The notes under the pieces are model-generated. The model was not told the origin of the DNA, searched no databases, and saw nothing but the letters and a program-made list of their open reading frames with translations. Positions 1 to 9,961 of a stretch of 64,000 nucleotides of DNA are shown here, piece by piece. Numbering within the stretch: position 1 is the stretch's first letter; every line of letters starts with the position of its first letter. Source of the DNA: Sphingobacterium sp. B16(2022) (GTDB taxonomy: Bacteria; Bacteroidota; Bacteroidia; Sphingobacteriales; Sphingobacteriaceae); the NCBI RefSeq assembly GCF_012030425.1, contig NZ_JAAUVN010000003.1, forward strand, positions 620,001 through 684,000. The letters are read 5' to 3'. The position numbers were made by a program, and so were the translations under genes.

Positions 1-49
1 TCAGGCACAGGGAAGCAAACCCGTTTCTATGACCTACCGGAACAACAAT

Positions 50-124
50 GGAGGCTTAGCTCAGCTGGTTTAGAGCACTACCTCGACAAGGTAGGGGTCA
101 CTGGTTCGAACCCAGTAGTCTCCA
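50..124 (+). tRNA. tRNA-Val (anticodon GAC)
   Basis: A full cloverleaf can be folded. The 7-bp acceptor stem GGAGGCT/AGTCTCC has one G-T pair, the D arm begins GCTCAGCTGG, the anticodon stem is CTACC/GGTAG, and the T arm ACTGG-TTCGAAC-CCAGT is standard. The anticodon loop TCGACAA puts GAC at positions 34-36, which reads valine codon GUC. The discriminator is A and the 3' CCA is not encoded. Position 33 is C instead of the usual U. A strong hairpin follows directly. Confidence 0.93.
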
Positions 125-125
125 C

Positions 126-159
126 AAAAAAGAGCATCTGAATTCAGATGCTCTTTTTT
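126..159 (+). terminator. Intrinsic terminator after tRNA-Val
   Basis: This is a perfect palindrome: six A, GAGCATCTGAATTCAGATGCTC, six T. It begins two bases after the tRNA and could also serve the convergent gene ending at 182, because both flanks are A/T runs. Confidence 0.9.
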
Positions 160-181
160 ATGATGTATTTTTATAATAATG

Positions 182-1360
182 CTACTTTTTCTTTTTTAAC
201 TGCAATCCGTACCCCATAGTCCATTCGATAAAGTCCGCTTTTCCGGCATGGGCTTTAATAGAAACACCTGTAAAAATATCGCGATAAACTTTGTACCGAA
301 CCCCGGCTCTCAGATAGATCGGGCTACTCTCACCATTAAATTTATTACGGTGTAAATAAGCTCCAACATTACCATTAAGATATAATCTTGAATTCAGAAC
401 GTGATCAATGTAAAATGCCGGTCCGTAAGAAAATAACGCAGAAAATGACCCCGCTTTATTGCCTGCAACTTGTTTATCGTTACCGCTAGCTGAATAGAAA
501 GCATCCATTCCGGCACCGATACGCCATTTATAACCCAAATGTTTACTATAATAAGCGCCAAGTGTTGATTTAAAGTATTGCTTATCATTTTCACGATCGA
601 TCTGCTTAAATCCAAAAGCATAATTAAAGTGGAGTTCCTGCTTATTTTCCATTGGCGGAACTGTCGATTTTCTAAAGTCAAAAGGTTTGCTTGAAGGGTT
701 ATATGCCACAGAAAGACTGAGCGGTAATAAGTTTATTCCTGTATTGGGCAATGCCAGGGCACCATTGCTGAAATGATGAAAAGCAATTCCTGCTCCAAGT
801 TGGAATTTTTGACTCAACCGGTAATTTGCCTGTACCCCAAGATCGATGTAAACATTATTCTTACTGCCAATAATCAGATTTAAAGGATTATCCTCTTCGT
901 TATAAGGATTGAACCGCCCAGAAAGTCCCAGACCAATTCGGTAATTAAAATTCCATTTGCTATCTACTTTTGGTGAAATAGGAATGGCAACAAAGCCATA
1001 GACTGCAAAAGGTTTACCAAGATGCTCCTGTCCAAAAGTACTGCTATACACTCCAATACCATAGATCGGGTAATTGTATAGTTCATTGTACACACTCGTG
1101 ACAGAGTCACGGTACTGACTCTGAAAGCCAACGCGGAAATTAATACCACTGTAATACGAATCTGCAAGCGTTTCCTTTGTACGTTCATTCATCTTCAATT
1201 CACCGCCACTTTCATGTTCAAGCTGAAAGATCAATCGAGGTTTTCCAGAGCCAACTGATTTACTGGAATCCAAGGAGCTGGAAATGCGGGGACTGACCTG
1301 CGCCGTTAAGGCAAAGGAACTAAATGTGAGCGTGATAAAAATCAGAATTCGTACGATCAT
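182..1360 (-). CDS. Acyloxyacyl hydrolase / PagL-like lipid A deacylase
   Basis: A 392-aa outer-membrane beta-barrel protein with an N-terminal signal peptide (about residues 1-20, ending TAQ). The stretch FHHFSNGALALPNTGIN, about residue 190-210, matches the conserved His/Ser and Asn-rich signature of PagL-type lipid A 3-O-deacylases, which remove an acyl chain from lipid A at the outer membrane. PagL proper is about 170-190 aa; this protein is twice that, as is common for Bacteroidota members of the family, with a second half rich in alternating beta strands. It stands alone, tail-to-tail with the tRNA terminator. The function is inferred from the motif; the natural substrate is unknown. 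Confidence 0.75.
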   Translation of the reverse strand: MIVRILIFITLTFSSFALTAQVSPRISSSLDSSKSVGSGKPRLIFQLEHESGGELKMNERTKETLADSYYSGINFRVGFQSQYRDSVTSVYNELYNYPIYGIGVYSSTFGQEHLGKPFAVYGFVAIPISPKVDSKWNFNYRIGLGLSGRFNPYNEEDNPLNLIIGSKNNVYIDLGVQANYRLSQKFQLGAGIAFHHFSNGALALPNTGINLLPLSLSVAYNPSSKPFDFRKSTVPPMENKQELHFNYAFGFKQIDRENDKQYFKSTLGAYYSKHLGYKWRIGAGMDAFYSASGNDKQVAGNKAGSFSALFSYGPAFYIDHVLNSRLYLNGNVGAYLHRNKFNGESSPIYLRAGVRYKVYRDIFTGVSIKAHAGKADFIEWTMGYGLQLKKKK

Positions 1361-1579
1361 TAAAGGGATGTTAATTTAAATAAAGATTAATTTGTTTGCA
1401 AAAGTAGCAACTCCTAAACCAATTGCAAACACTATACACAAAATTTCAGCTTATCGCTTGCATGGGAACAGGTGTATCAATCACTTTCTCACCTTCCGAA
1501 TAGTCATATAGTGAATGAGTAATCTAAAAGTCTAAAGCTGAATTTCTAATCTTCTCACAATCTAACCTTCCATCCATCA

Positions 1580-1616
1580 CAAAAAATGAGCCGATTACGT
1601 GATGTAATCGGCTCAT
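1580..1616 (-). terminator. Terminator of the leftward SusC/SusD operon
   Basis: A 13-bp stem (ATGAGCCGATTAC paired with GTAATCGGCTCAT, loop GTGAT) is followed on the minus strand by a T run. It lies just downstream of the SusD stop codon. Confidence 0.85.
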
Positions 1617-1648
1617 AAAATAAAACGATATGATATTGCTCTAAAAAA

Positions 1649-3097
1649 CTATTTTTCCCACCATACTTTCGTGTGGTAAGTATCTCCCCCCATTTGCGCA
1701 ACAGCCTTTGCATAATGATCTGGGTTAAACCTTCTGACCTCATTTTTATACATAAAACGCGATGGCATTACCCCATCATGAAACATATAAGGTGTTTTAG
1801 GCAGTTTTGGAAAACCCGTGCGACGATATTCAAACCATTGCTGATAATCCACCATAAATAAACTCAGGTATTTCTGCATCATAATGCGTTCCTGAGTACC
1901 ATCAAATTTTGCGGATTCATTCTCAAAATAAGTTGCCGGCATAACACCACCATATTGTTCTATCGAAGCTTTTACACCTTTCTCGTACGCCGTTTTAGCT
2001 TCATTTGTCAATCCTAATGCTAAGTAAGTTTCTGCTTTGATAAATTCAACCTCAGCATAAGGCATGATCAGTTCTTTAACAGGAGTACCCACCGCTTCTG
2101 GATATACTAAATCTCCATTCGGTGTGCTCGGATTGAAGTTATAGGCAGAAAGATCGCCGGAATGCCCTGCCGGGATTCCACGATAGCCTATGCTCTCCAC
2201 TTTACCATCTACTAAACGTGTCGCTTCTTTCATGATAAAGGGACGGCGAGGATCATTCAAAGCATTCAGATTGTCTACAAAAAATTCAGCCATTGCCGTA
2301 AAATTCACGTAATCCTGTCTTCTTCCCCAAGCATAATCATAAGGTGCTAAGCCCGTCACCTGTACCACCGCTGCTTCTGCATTCGATTGAAAAATCGGAT
2401 AATCCGTCGGGTTATCTAAAATTGTCTTTATTTTTGAATAAGCATCCATACGTTTCGACTGACGTAAATAATAACGTAGTAGTAACGAATTATTAAATTT
2501 ACGCCATAGCTTTTTATCATTCTTATACAGGATATCTTCCCCATTCATGACAGATTCACCCTGATAAAGCTTGTTCGCCTCTTCCAATCCCTTTACCATA
2601 TCCGCATAAATCTGTTCCTGCGTATCAAACTTAGGTTTCGTTACGCCACTTTCAGCCTGCAGACCTTCAGACAAAGGAACGTCTCCAAAGCTATCGGTTA
2701 AAATACCTACGATATAGGCTTTCAAAGTCTTAGCAACAGCCTGATAAGCTTCATTATTACTTTTCAACGCAGCCGCTTCCATTTCGCGGATATTACGCAG
2801 ATAAGCATAGCTTGTATTCCAAGTGCCATCGCCCGACTGTTCTGTAAAATAGTAGCGGTGGATGCCATTCGCAGCGCTGGGATTGGCCAAACCTGTTTGC
2901 ATAATTTCCCAGGTAAAGTCATTACTTCGTACTGTAAAATAGGTACTCATCCCATATACTGTGGGTGTAATTAAAGAACCGGGTGTCACCTGTTCAATTT
3001 TATTGGGATCTGTATTTAATTCATCAAAATTTTTGGTACAGCTTACAAGACTAGTAAGTCCAGCTAAAAATGCGATACCGATATATTTTTTATTCAT
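1649..3097 (-). CDS. SusD/RagB-family outer-membrane lipoprotein
   Basis: A 482-aa surface lipoprotein. The signal peptide ends in the lipobox LVSC with lipidated Cys20, followed by NFDELNTDPNKI, a typical N-terminus of the SusD-like_2 subgroup. The remainder is helical and TPR-like and contains YAEVEFIKAETYLALG, the conserved SusD helix near the C-terminal half. SusD proteins cap the SusC barrel and deliver oligomeric ligands to it. The gene lies 14 bp downstream of its SusC partner on the same strand and ends before a strong terminator, so the two form an operon. No enzyme is encoded alongside, so the substrate cannot be deduced. Confidence 0.9.
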   Translation of the reverse strand: MNKKYIGIAFLAGLTSLVSCTKNFDELNTDPNKIEQVTPGSLITPTVYGMSTYFTVRSNDFTWEIMQTGLANPSAANGIHRYYFTEQSGDGTWNTSYAYLRNIREMEAAALKSNNEAYQAVAKTLKAYIVGILTDSFGDVPLSEGLQAESGVTKPKFDTQEQIYADMVKGLEEANKLYQGESVMNGEDILYKNDKKLWRKFNNSLLLRYYLRQSKRMDAYSKIKTILDNPTDYPIFQSNAEAAVVQVTGLAPYDYAWGRRQDYVNFTAMAEFFVDNLNALNDPRRPFIMKEATRLVDGKVESIGYRGIPAGHSGDLSAYNFNPSTPNGDLVYPEAVGTPVKELIMPYAEVEFIKAETYLALGLTNEAKTAYEKGVKASIEQYGGVMPATYFENESAKFDGTQERIMMQKYLSLFMVDYQQWFEYRRTGFPKLPKTPYMFHDGVMPSRFMYKNEVRRFNPDHYAKAVAQMGGDTYHTKVWWEK

Positions 3098-3111
3098 CTC
3101 TAAATTCCTCC

Positions 3112-6100
3112 TTAAAAGCTCACTCTCAAATTAACACCATATGTTTTTGTGCTCGGCATTTGTCCCATTTCCACTCCCGGCATAATCGTAGCACCGTTTA
3201 ATGCGGCAGTCTCCGGATCGAACATCGGGAAATTGCTGATCATAAATAAATCTCTCCCGAAAAAGGCGATAGAAGCACTATTCACTTTCCAGCGGGATAT
3301 TAAATTTTTAGGTAAAGCGACTTCAAAACGTACTTCACGAAGTTTTAAATAAGAAGCATTAAAACTATTCGTCTCGACATTCGCACGACGGTAATAATCA
3401 CCATACCAGGTATTGATAGGCACTTCTTTTGTATTTGGGCTGAAAGTTCCGTCAGCATTGGCAATCACACCTTCACCAGCGATCATTCCTGTCTCTCGTC
3501 CCTTCAACGTGTTGGTCAGTTTACCCTGTTCAGACATTTTATGGTGCGTTTGGGAATATACTATACCCCCATATTGTCCATCAATCAAAGCACTTAGGCT
3601 GATGTTTTTATATCGGAATTCATTGCTGAATCCACCCCTCCAATCGGCATAGGCATTTCCTATCTTCACCTTATCCGATGGTCGAACAGGAAGTCCTGAT
3701 TTTCCATCAATCAGAACCTGTCCAGCATCATTTCTTACCAGGCCATATCCCCACAGATCACCCGTAGATCCACCAACCGTTGCAATAATCTGTGCAGCGC
3801 CAGACCCACTAGAAGCAATAATCTGCTGCGGTGTATCTACTCCCTCACTTAATTCTAAGATTTTGTTATCATTCTTAGACCAGGTCAAGGTCGTATTCCA
3901 TTGGAAGTTTTGATTTTTAACCGGTGTACCCGTTAAACTGATTTCAAGACCTTGATTTCGGATTAAACCACCATTAATGATGGCAGAACTGTATCCCGTT
4001 GTCAGATCTAAAGGCACCGTTAAGATCTGGTTCTTAGAGCGGTTGTAATAAAAATTGATATCAGCCGTCAATCTATTGTTCAGGAATGCAACATTCAATC
4101 CAGCCTCCGTAGAAGTCGAAATTTCGGGCTTCAGTTCCGCATTATGTAATTTTGAAGGAGCTTCTGCTGACCCTGGGAAAATAGAACTTGAGTAATATTT
4201 ACTCGTTTGATAAGGATCTGCATCATTACCAACCTGTGCCCAAGATAGACGCAATTTGGCAAAAGAAATCGCCTTTGGTAAAGTCATCAGATCACTTAAG
4301 ACAAAACTACTGCTAACCGAAGGATAGAAGTAAGAGCGGTTTTCCGCAGGTAATGTTGAAGACCAGTCATTGCGAGCGGTAACATCCACATAAATTTTAT
4401 CCTGCCATGATAAATTCACCAAACCAAACATACTTTGAATCTCTCTGCGTGTTAAATTGTTTCCATCGGCCAAACCATTGGTCAGGGCATTACTCAATTT
4501 ATATATTCCTGGTATATTTAGACCCCGAGCTATCCCTGCAGCTTCTTTGATATTCCGCTTCATCAAGTTACCACCCATTGTAGCACGGATCTTAAAGTCT
4601 GGTGTAAGTTGATCGTTATACGTCAATAAGGCGTCAGTATTCGACTCTAAATAGAAGATATCCTGCTGTTTATAGTAGCCCTTAGGGAAATTTGCTGTAT
4701 CCCAAGGACGGCGTTGCTCGCGCAGGTTAGAGTTCATATTCATACCAGAACGTACCATCAATTCCCATTTCGGATTGAACGTATATACACCTTGTACCAT
4801 TCCATCAAAACCATTGCTATTTAGGCTATTGGTCATTTCATTGGCGATAACAAATGGATTTTCAATATAGGAACTGAAAGGATGGATCTGTTTAATATTC
4901 TCCTGACCTTTTTGCCACATCGGGCGGTACCAATCCAAATCAATACTTGGATTTTGAAAGATCATAAAGTAGGAAATCGACTGATTATTATACCCCGTTG
5001 CAGGCAGATTATCACTCGTCTTATTCGTGTAATTAGCTTTTAAATTTAATTTCAATTTATCACTAATTTGAGCACTTGTATTGAACGATGCTACCAGACG
5101 TTCAAAGCCTGTGTTCGGCATGATCCAATTATTTTTGGTATGTGTGATGGAACCGCGGGCCGAATATTTATCATTTCCGCCATCCAATGCCACACTGTTC
5201 ATATAAGTCGCACCGGTTTTAAAAAAACCTTTTACACCATCTTTATAAGGTACCCAAGGAGTACGTGTAGCACCCTGACCTTCAACAGCCGGATCATATT
5301 GGTAAAACAGCTGTCCATCAAATTTAGGTCCCCAGGCACTGGAAGTGCCTCCCGTACTCGCGCCATCTTCACTGAGCCCGTACGAATAGTAAAGCTCTCC
5401 AGCAGCATTACGGTTTAGGTTTCCCTGACCATATTCATACTGCAAGTCGGGCATTTTCAATATATCCTGAAAACTTGTATTTGAATTAACCGTAACGCCC
5501 ATTCCCTTAGCATTCCGCTTACCCGATTTTGTCGTAATGATCAATGCACCATTACCTGCTCTGCTTCCATATAATGCAGTCGCAGCTGCACCCTTTAGCA
5601 CGGAGATCGACTCAATATCATCCGGGTTGATATCACCAAGCCCATTCCCAAAATCGACCGGTACATCCTTATCTGCACCACTCGATCCAGCTCCGTAAGC
5701 ATCCGTTACGCCAGAACTAAAGCGACCATTTACCATAGGCACACCATCAACAACAATCAAGGCCTCATTTTTCGTCGGATCTAAGGATTGATCACCGCGA
5801 AGTGTAATTCTAGCTGTATTCAAAGGACCTGAACTCGCTTGTGTAATATTAAGACCCGCAACTTTGCCTTTCATCGCATCCACCCAATTGCTGGATGCCG
5901 CATCGGTCATCTGCTTACTGCTGATGGTACTAACTGCATAACCTAGTGATTTTGCTTCTCTTTTAATTCCCAGAGCCGTCACGACAACTTCAGAAATTGC
6001 AACGTCTGAAGATTCTAAAGCAATGACAACTTGCTGTGCATTGGACGTAAAAGTGCGCTTTACCGGCTGGTATCCCACACTTTTAAAAGTTACCTGTTGA

Positions 6101-6378
6101 TTCGGTAGGGCCTTAATTTCAAATTTACCTTGTGCATCTGTTGTTCCTAGAGCTTTACCTTCCACCAAAACCGTAACTCCCACAATAGGAACATTTGTTT
6201 TTGTATCGACAACACGTCCTGAAACGATTATACCTTGTTGTTTGATAGCTAAGGTTTCCTGCTTAGAAAAAAAATTGTTGTTCGCTTCAGCAGTCGTCAT
6301 TCCTAATCCTGCGATCAATAGCAAAGAGGTAGCTTTAGATACAGGATACCGATAAAATTTAATTCTTCTATTTTTCAT
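3112..6378 (-). CDS. SusC/RagA-family TonB-linked outer-membrane transporter
   Basis: A 1088-aa TonB-dependent transporter. It has a signal peptide (about 1-32), a carboxypeptidase-regulatory-like beta-sandwich (about 50-135, beginning VSGRVVDTKTNVPIVG), then the plug with the SusC signature IESISVLKGAAATALYGSRA (about 258-277), and a C-terminal barrel ending in the aromatic YGVNLRVSF. Such proteins import ligands bound by the partner SusD, powered by TonB-ExbBD. There is no N-terminal STN domain, so it is not expected to signal to an anti-sigma factor. It heads a two-gene operon and is divergent from another SusC at 6820. Confidence 0.93.
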   Translation of the reverse strand: MKNRRIKFYRYPVSKATSLLLIAGLGMTTAEANNNFFSKQETLAIKQQGIIVSGRVVDTKTNVPIVGVTVLVEGKALGTTDAQGKFEIKALPNQQVTFKSVGYQPVKRTFTSNAQQVVIALESSDVAISEVVVTALGIKREAKSLGYAVSTISSKQMTDAASSNWVDAMKGKVAGLNITQASSGPLNTARITLRGDQSLDPTKNEALIVVDGVPMVNGRFSSGVTDAYGAGSSGADKDVPVDFGNGLGDINPDDIESISVLKGAAATALYGSRAGNGALIITTKSGKRNAKGMGVTVNSNTSFQDILKMPDLQYEYGQGNLNRNAAGELYYSYGLSEDGASTGGTSSAWGPKFDGQLFYQYDPAVEGQGATRTPWVPYKDGVKGFFKTGATYMNSVALDGGNDKYSARGSITHTKNNWIMPNTGFERLVASFNTSAQISDKLKLNLKANYTNKTSDNLPATGYNNQSISYFMIFQNPSIDLDWYRPMWQKGQENIKQIHPFSSYIENPFVIANEMTNSLNSNGFDGMVQGVYTFNPKWELMVRSGMNMNSNLREQRRPWDTANFPKGYYKQQDIFYLESNTDALLTYNDQLTPDFKIRATMGGNLMKRNIKEAAGIARGLNIPGIYKLSNALTNGLADGNNLTRREIQSMFGLVNLSWQDKIYVDVTARNDWSSTLPAENRSYFYPSVSSSFVLSDLMTLPKAISFAKLRLSWAQVGNDADPYQTSKYYSSSIFPGSAEAPSKLHNAELKPEISTSTEAGLNVAFLNNRLTADINFYYNRSKNQILTVPLDLTTGYSSAIINGGLIRNQGLEISLTGTPVKNQNFQWNTTLTWSKNDNKILELSEGVDTPQQIIASSGSGAAQIIATVGGSTGDLWGYGLVRNDAGQVLIDGKSGLPVRPSDKVKIGNAYADWRGGFSNEFRYKNISLSALIDGQYGGIVYSQTHHKMSEQGKLTNTLKGRETGMIAGEGVIANADGTFSPNTKEVPINTWYGDYYRRANVETNSFNASYLKLREVRFEVALPKNLISRWKVNSASIAFFGRDLFMISNFPMFDPETAALNGATIMPGVEMGQMPSTKTYGVNLRVSF

Positions 6379-6819
6379 TCTTCATAAGTCTTCAAAACAC
6401 AGCAAGCAATTGCAGGGTTGTTTAAAACTGTTGCAATACTACGCATGTAAGATCAATTATGGGTTAAGGCTGTGTTAACATAACATTATGTTTAAGCTTC
6501 CATAAAAATGAAGCACGCTAATGACGGATATATTAGGAGATATCACCTCGTTATACAATAGCACAAAAAACTTCTTAAGTAGTTAAGTAGCTGAATTTAG
6601 TCGCAATTTCTTTTTGTTAATACAAGATCACAAAGAGCAAATAGAATAAATTTATTTACGTTAGATGTCTTTTATAATCTGTAATTGTAAATACTTAACG
6701 AAGCATTTTACGCAATCGATTGTCTCTTTTCAACTCTTTTGTTTTAATTTTTTTTGGTGTATTTTGGACACCTATGATGACAAATCATAATATAAACCAC
6801 ACTCACTAATTAAAACATT
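6379..6819. promoter_or_regulatory. Divergent SusC/SusC control region with two dyads
   Basis: This 441-bp AT-rich gap separates two divergent SusC genes and must hold both promoters. Two dyads are visible: AACATA-ACAT-TATGTT (6477-6492) and GGTGT-ATTTTGG-ACACC (6756-6772). The second lies about 50 bp before the rightward start codon and overlaps TATTTTGG, one base short of the Bacteroidota -7 consensus TAnnTTTG. The dyads could be operators; that is inference. No gene is seen in the gap. Confidence 0.35.
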
Positions 6820-9800
6820 ATGATAAAAAAGATTACTAAACCTTTTTTTGTAACTAACTTTTATCCCATTACATCTGCCCTCATGTTGGCTTTGACTATG
6901 CCAAATCATGTACATGCAAGTAATACAGATAAAATTATTGTACAACTTCAACTCAACCAGCAACAAGCTGTCTCTGGCTCAGTATCCTCCAGTTCCGGCC
7001 CCCTTAATGGTGTCACAATTACTGTCAAGGAAAATCCCACAATCGCAACTTCAACTGATAAAAAAGGACAATTTTCAATAAAAGCCAATTCAGGACAAAC
7101 CTTAATTTTTTCTTTAGTTGGATTTGAAAAATTAGAACGTGTTATCACATCTGGAAACATGTCTATACAGCTTACCGAATCCAATGAAACGTTGAATGAA
7201 GTTGTAGTGGTTGGTTTTGGAACACAGAAAAAAGTCAACCTAACTGGAGCAGTACAAGCAATCAGCAGTAAAGATCTACAAGATCGTCCGGTAACCAATG
7301 TATCAACGGCCTTACAAGGTAAATTTGCAGGAGTAACCATCATTCAAAATTCAGGTCAACCCGGGAAAGACGGTGGAACGATTCGTATCCGTGGACTGGG
7401 TACCACCAACAATGCCAACCCTTTAGTTTTGGTAGATGGTGTGGAGAGCTCCATGAACAACATCAATCCCAATGATATTGAAAACATCTCTGTCCTTAAA
7501 GATGGCCCTAGTGCTGCCATTTATGGATCTAAAGCCGCCAATGGGGTTGTTTTGATCACGACAAAAAAAGGGAAAATGGGCGATCCGCAATTAACCTATA
7601 CCGGTTATGCTGGCTGGCAAGATCCGACACGCTTACCTAAATACATGCGATCATACGATCATGCTGTTATCTTGAATGAAGCCTTGGCGAATCAAAAGTT
7701 AGCACTACGATTTTCAGAAGCAGACTTAGAAGGATTCAAAAATAAATCTAATCCCGATAAATACCCCGATACCGATTGGTTAGATTTATTATATTCTGGA
7801 AGCGGTCTACAGCAGTCACACAATCTGCAGTATTCTGGTGCTACCGAAAAGGTAAATTACATGGCTTCTTTGGGTTTCATGGATCAGAAAGGTGTTATTG
7901 ATGTCGCTAAATCAGACCGTTATAACTTTAGAACAAATCTAGGAGCTAAAATTACATCAAAGCTTTCGATGAATTTAGGTTTATCCTACAACTATCAACG
8001 GATCAATGAACCTGTAAATCCATATACAGGAGATATGGCTCAAATTTTTAGGCAGGCCAATCGGATACCTTCTTTCATTCCCTATAAATACTCCAATGGA
8101 TATTATGGCTATTACGGTGATGGAAATCCCATTGCCTGGTTAGATATGAAATCAACTGATGCCATGATCTATAAACATGCCAACATCAATGTATCCGCTG
8201 AGTATCAAATCGTAGAAGGACTGAAATTTAAGCAGGTCGTGAGTTTCCAGCCTAGAGATAATATGTCCTCAAAATTTGTAAAGGAAATTCAATTCTATGA
8301 TAACACCACAGGTTTACCAAGTCAAAAACAAGGTGTAAATAACTTAACGGTTTATAACAATCAAGAAGAATTATTAACGCTTCAATCCTTACTAACCTAT
8401 GACAAGACTTTTGGTAAGCATCAACTTAATGTCTTAGGTGGTTTTATGGACGAAACAAGACGTGCCGATTTTTCGAGTGCATATCGTCAGAATTTTTTAG
8501 GAACTGAATTACAAGAATTAGTTCTAGGAGACCCTTCTGGACAAGTGGCAAATGGTGGAGCTAAAAAATTGATTTTAAGATCCTATTTTGGTCGTGTAAA
8601 TTATGTATTTGCTGATAAGTATTTATTTGAAGCCAATGTGAGACGAGATGGCTCATCCAGATTTGTCAGTAGCAATCAGTGGAACACATTCCCATCATTC
8701 TCTGCAGGATGGCGAATAGCACAGGAAAATTTCTTTCAGAATTCAGGTTTAGCAAATTCCATATCTGAATTAAAACTTAGAGGTGGATGGGGTATCTTAG
8801 GTAATCAAACTTTAACTGGCGTAGGTGAAAACGCTTATCCTACCAATGACGAGTGGTATCCAGGTATTTACACCATAAACTCTGGCTTTAACTATGCATT
8901 TGGCAATGCCTTATCGTCTGGAGGTGCCGTTTCTGTTGCCGCAAATCCAGCTTTGCTTTGGGAAAGATCAGTAAGTTCTAACATCGGTTTAGATTTAAAC
9001 TTTAAAAACAACTGGAGTTTTGTAATCGATTATTTCAATCGCACGACCGATCGTTTGTATACAACTTTACCTATACCAATTCAATTTGGACTTCCTTCTC
9101 CGACTCAAAATGCAGGAAAAGTTAGAAATAGAGGTTTAGAAGTTCAAGCAAATTATGCTAATAGAGCTGGAGAGTTTAAATTTGACATTGGTGCAAATGC
9201 ATCTTACATTAAGAATGAGATCCTAGAGTGGAAATCAGATGCCGCAGAGCCACATTCTACATTTTATGTCCGCGATCGTGGTTTACCACTTCGTTCATTT
9301 TATGGTTATGAGACATTGGGCATTTACCGTTCCGATGAAGAGTATATTAATTCCAAAGTTACAGGTGTCACAGGAGATGTTGGCGCTGGAGATTTAATCT
9401 ATAAAGATCAAAACGGTGATGGTAAAATCGATGGTAATGACCGTGTTTATCTAGGCTCCCCTGATCCAAAATTCATTTTCGGCCTTACAACTAATTTCTC
9501 ATACAAAAATTTTGATCTTAATATGTTTTGGCAAGGCGCTGCTGATGTAAAAGGATACCTCTGGGGTGAAGCCTTAGGTAGCATTACCGGTTCGGATAAA
9601 CCAACAGAAATTTATGCCGACCGTTTCCATATTGTCAATAATCCAAATGGTTCTATGCCTCGAGCGTTAACCTCTTGGAGTCAAAATTCAGCATCTACTA
9701 ATCCTTCCGATTTTTGGGTTCAAAATGCAAGCTATGTCCGCTTAAAAAATATCACATTAGGATACAATATACCACAAAGTGTATTGAACAAAATTGGTAT

Positions 9801-9951
9801 CAAAGGAGCGAAAGTATACTACAGTGGTCAAAACTTATTGACAATTACAGGATTTGCCAACGGATTTGATCCAGAAGCACCAGCAGATTCAAGAGGAAAT
9901 TATTACCCACAGGTAAAGACCAATATTTTTGGTTTGAATGTTAACTTTTAA
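6820..9951 (+). CDS. SusC/RagA-family TonB-linked outer-membrane transporter
   Basis: A 1043-aa transporter without an STN domain. It has a signal peptide (about 1-34), a carboxypeptidase-regulatory-like domain (about 50-120, VSGSVSSSSGPLNGVTITV), then the TonB-box-like region EVVVVGFGTQKKVNLTGAV and the plug with ENISVLKDGPSAAIYGSKA (about 222-240). The barrel ends in NIFGLNVNF. It is not a duplicate of the divergent SusC at 3112-6378: spacing and barrel sequence differ throughout. The partner SusD starts 10 bp after its stop. Confidence 0.93.
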   Translation: MIKKITKPFFVTNFYPITSALMLALTMPNHVHASNTDKIIVQLQLNQQQAVSGSVSSSSGPLNGVTITVKENPTIATSTDKKGQFSIKANSGQTLIFSLVGFEKLERVITSGNMSIQLTESNETLNEVVVVGFGTQKKVNLTGAVQAISSKDLQDRPVTNVSTALQGKFAGVTIIQNSGQPGKDGGTIRIRGLGTTNNANPLVLVDGVESSMNNINPNDIENISVLKDGPSAAIYGSKAANGVVLITTKKGKMGDPQLTYTGYAGWQDPTRLPKYMRSYDHAVILNEALANQKLALRFSEADLEGFKNKSNPDKYPDTDWLDLLYSGSGLQQSHNLQYSGATEKVNYMASLGFMDQKGVIDVAKSDRYNFRTNLGAKITSKLSMNLGLSYNYQRINEPVNPYTGDMAQIFRQANRIPSFIPYKYSNGYYGYYGDGNPIAWLDMKSTDAMIYKHANINVSAEYQIVEGLKFKQVVSFQPRDNMSSKFVKEIQFYDNTTGLPSQKQGVNNLTVYNNQEELLTLQSLLTYDKTFGKHQLNVLGGFMDETRRADFSSAYRQNFLGTELQELVLGDPSGQVANGGAKKLILRSYFGRVNYVFADKYLFEANVRRDGSSRFVSSNQWNTFPSFSAGWRIAQENFFQNSGLANSISELKLRGGWGILGNQTLTGVGENAYPTNDEWYPGIYTINSGFNYAFGNALSSGGAVSVAANPALLWERSVSSNIGLDLNFKNNWSFVIDYFNRTTDRLYTTLPIPIQFGLPSPTQNAGKVRNRGLEVQANYANRAGEFKFDIGANASYIKNEILEWKSDAAEPHSTFYVRDRGLPLRSFYGYETLGIYRSDEEYINSKVTGVTGDVGAGDLIYKDQNGDGKIDGNDRVYLGSPDPKFIFGLTTNFSYKNFDLNMFWQGAADVKGYLWGEALGSITGSDKPTEIYADRFHIVNNPNGSMPRALTSWSQNSASTNPSDFWVQNASYVRLKNITLGYNIPQSVLNKIGIKGAKVYYSGQNLLTITGFANGFDPEAPADSRGNYYPQVKTNIFGLNVNF

Positions 9952-9961
9952 AAGAAAAAAA

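Noticed and set aside
1..49. Left edge before the tRNA
   Set aside because: Too short to assign; no feature supported.
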